From an uncultured Planktomarina sp. (GTDB lineage Bacteria; Pseudomonadota; Alphaproteobacteria; Rhodobacterales; Rhodobacteraceae), in contig CALSQF010000013.1 of the NCBI GenBank assembly GCA_943788425.1, forward strand, positions 1 through 57,477: a stretch of 57,477 nucleotides of DNA, written 5' to 3'. Under the pieces are notes generated by a model. The model did no database searches and was not told where the DNA came from. It was given only the letters and a program-made list of their open reading frames with translations. Both the position numbers and the translations under genes were made by a program. Numbering within the stretch: the first letter of the stretch is position 1; the number at the start of each line of letters is the position of its first letter. Below, in pieces: positions 57,198 through 57,477 of the stretch.

Positions 57198-57477
57198 TTA
57201 CTCCGCCGCAAGAGGCGCGGAATTCCGCGCTTTTGCATTGGCCGAAAGCTCCGCCATCAAAACACTGGCCCGTGCAATCGGATTGCTGAGATAATAATCA
57301 CTTATCGCCTGTCCAAAATCACCCTGAGCCATTTTTACACTTGTCACGGCCTGCCATTCATTTTCTGGCACAACATCAATCGCAGCCAAATGGGGGACCG
57401 CTGCCACCATGTGCGTGCGCAACTGCGCCAAGTTATCAAAGGGCAGCGCTGCGCCCAACTCAGCCGACATCGCCCGA
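57198..57477 (-). CDS. nuoG: NADH-quinone oxidoreductase subunit G, C-terminal end
   Basis: The frame is open through the window edge and ends at TAA 57198; 92 codons are visible. The residues ([29 protein letters not shown], then FYxTNPIARAS-like [19 protein letters not shown]) match the extreme C-terminus of alphaproteobacterial NuoG, which carries iron-sulfur clusters in its unseen N-terminal part. Its position before nuoH supports this. Confidence 0.9.
   Translation of the reverse strand, partial: RAMSAELGAALPFDNLAQLRTHMVAAVPHLAAIDVVPENEWQAVTSVKMAQGDFGQAISDYYLSNPIARASVLMAELSANAKARNSAPLAAE

Overview
The window is a 57.5 kb piece of an alphaproteobacterial chromosome, most likely from the Rhodobacteraceae (Roseobacter group). 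The evidence is gene content and order: sdhCDAB next to mesaconyl-CoA hydratase and an Mcl2-type malyl-CoA thioesterase (ethylmalonyl-CoA pathway neighbours), a nuo operon with small extra ORFs, alr-mlaEF-radA-cvpA-purF, surE-pcm-nlpD and DUF815-tatCBA. The base composition is moderate for the family and the accessory stretches are visibly AT-rich. Species cannot be assigned from the sequence alone.

Layout. 1-7.0 kb: a leftward peptide ABC transporter operon (binding protein, two permeases, two ATPases) ending in an M81/MlrC-type hydrolase, divergent from a RidA protein and a MurR/RpiR regulator. Two TGTAA-N5-TTACA palindromes in the divergent promoter look like the regulator's operators. 7.0-9.0 kb: an AT-rich accessory island beside tRNA-Ser(GCT). 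It holds two unrecognised small genes lying between separated pieces of what looks like one two-CxxC zinc-ribbon gene; its 3' part is present twice as a direct repeat. 9.1-13.3 kb: a frameshifted nucleoside hydrolase, ychF, trpA, an acetyltransferase and deoD. 13.3-20.6 kb: succinate dehydrogenase, mch, DUF1737, mcl2 and malate dehydrogenase. 20.6-34.9 kb: housekeeping (pyrC, pyrE, dnaB, alr, mlaEF, radA, cvpA, purF, an SDR, surE, pcm, an NlpD-like lipoprotein). 35.0-41.4 kb: DUF815 ATPase, tatCBA, a WYL regulator, an orphan FbpC-like ATPase, an ArsM-like methyltransferase and an atypical SDR. 41.6-46.1 kb: a decayed Hint-domain gene, prfC and a DEAD-box helicase. 46.2-57.5 kb, all leftward: rnj, coaX, birA and the respiratory complex I genes nuoN-M-L-K-J-I-H, an 85-residue ORF, and the 3' end of nuoG.

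How it works together. Central respiration dominates: complex I, complex II and malate dehydrogenase, with C4/C5 acyl-CoA enzymes feeding malate and related acids into the cycle. The left end looks like a self-contained, locally regulated uptake and catabolic unit for an unknown peptide-like compound.

Oddities. There are two clean one-base frameshifts (nucleoside hydrolase near 9450, nuoL near 54310), which could be sequence errors. There is also a multiply broken Hint gene, palindromic operator candidates upstream of sdhC and between mcl2 and mdh, and DnaA-box-like sites before dnaB. The least explained stretch is 7.5-8.95 kb, with the repeated zinc-ribbon tails.
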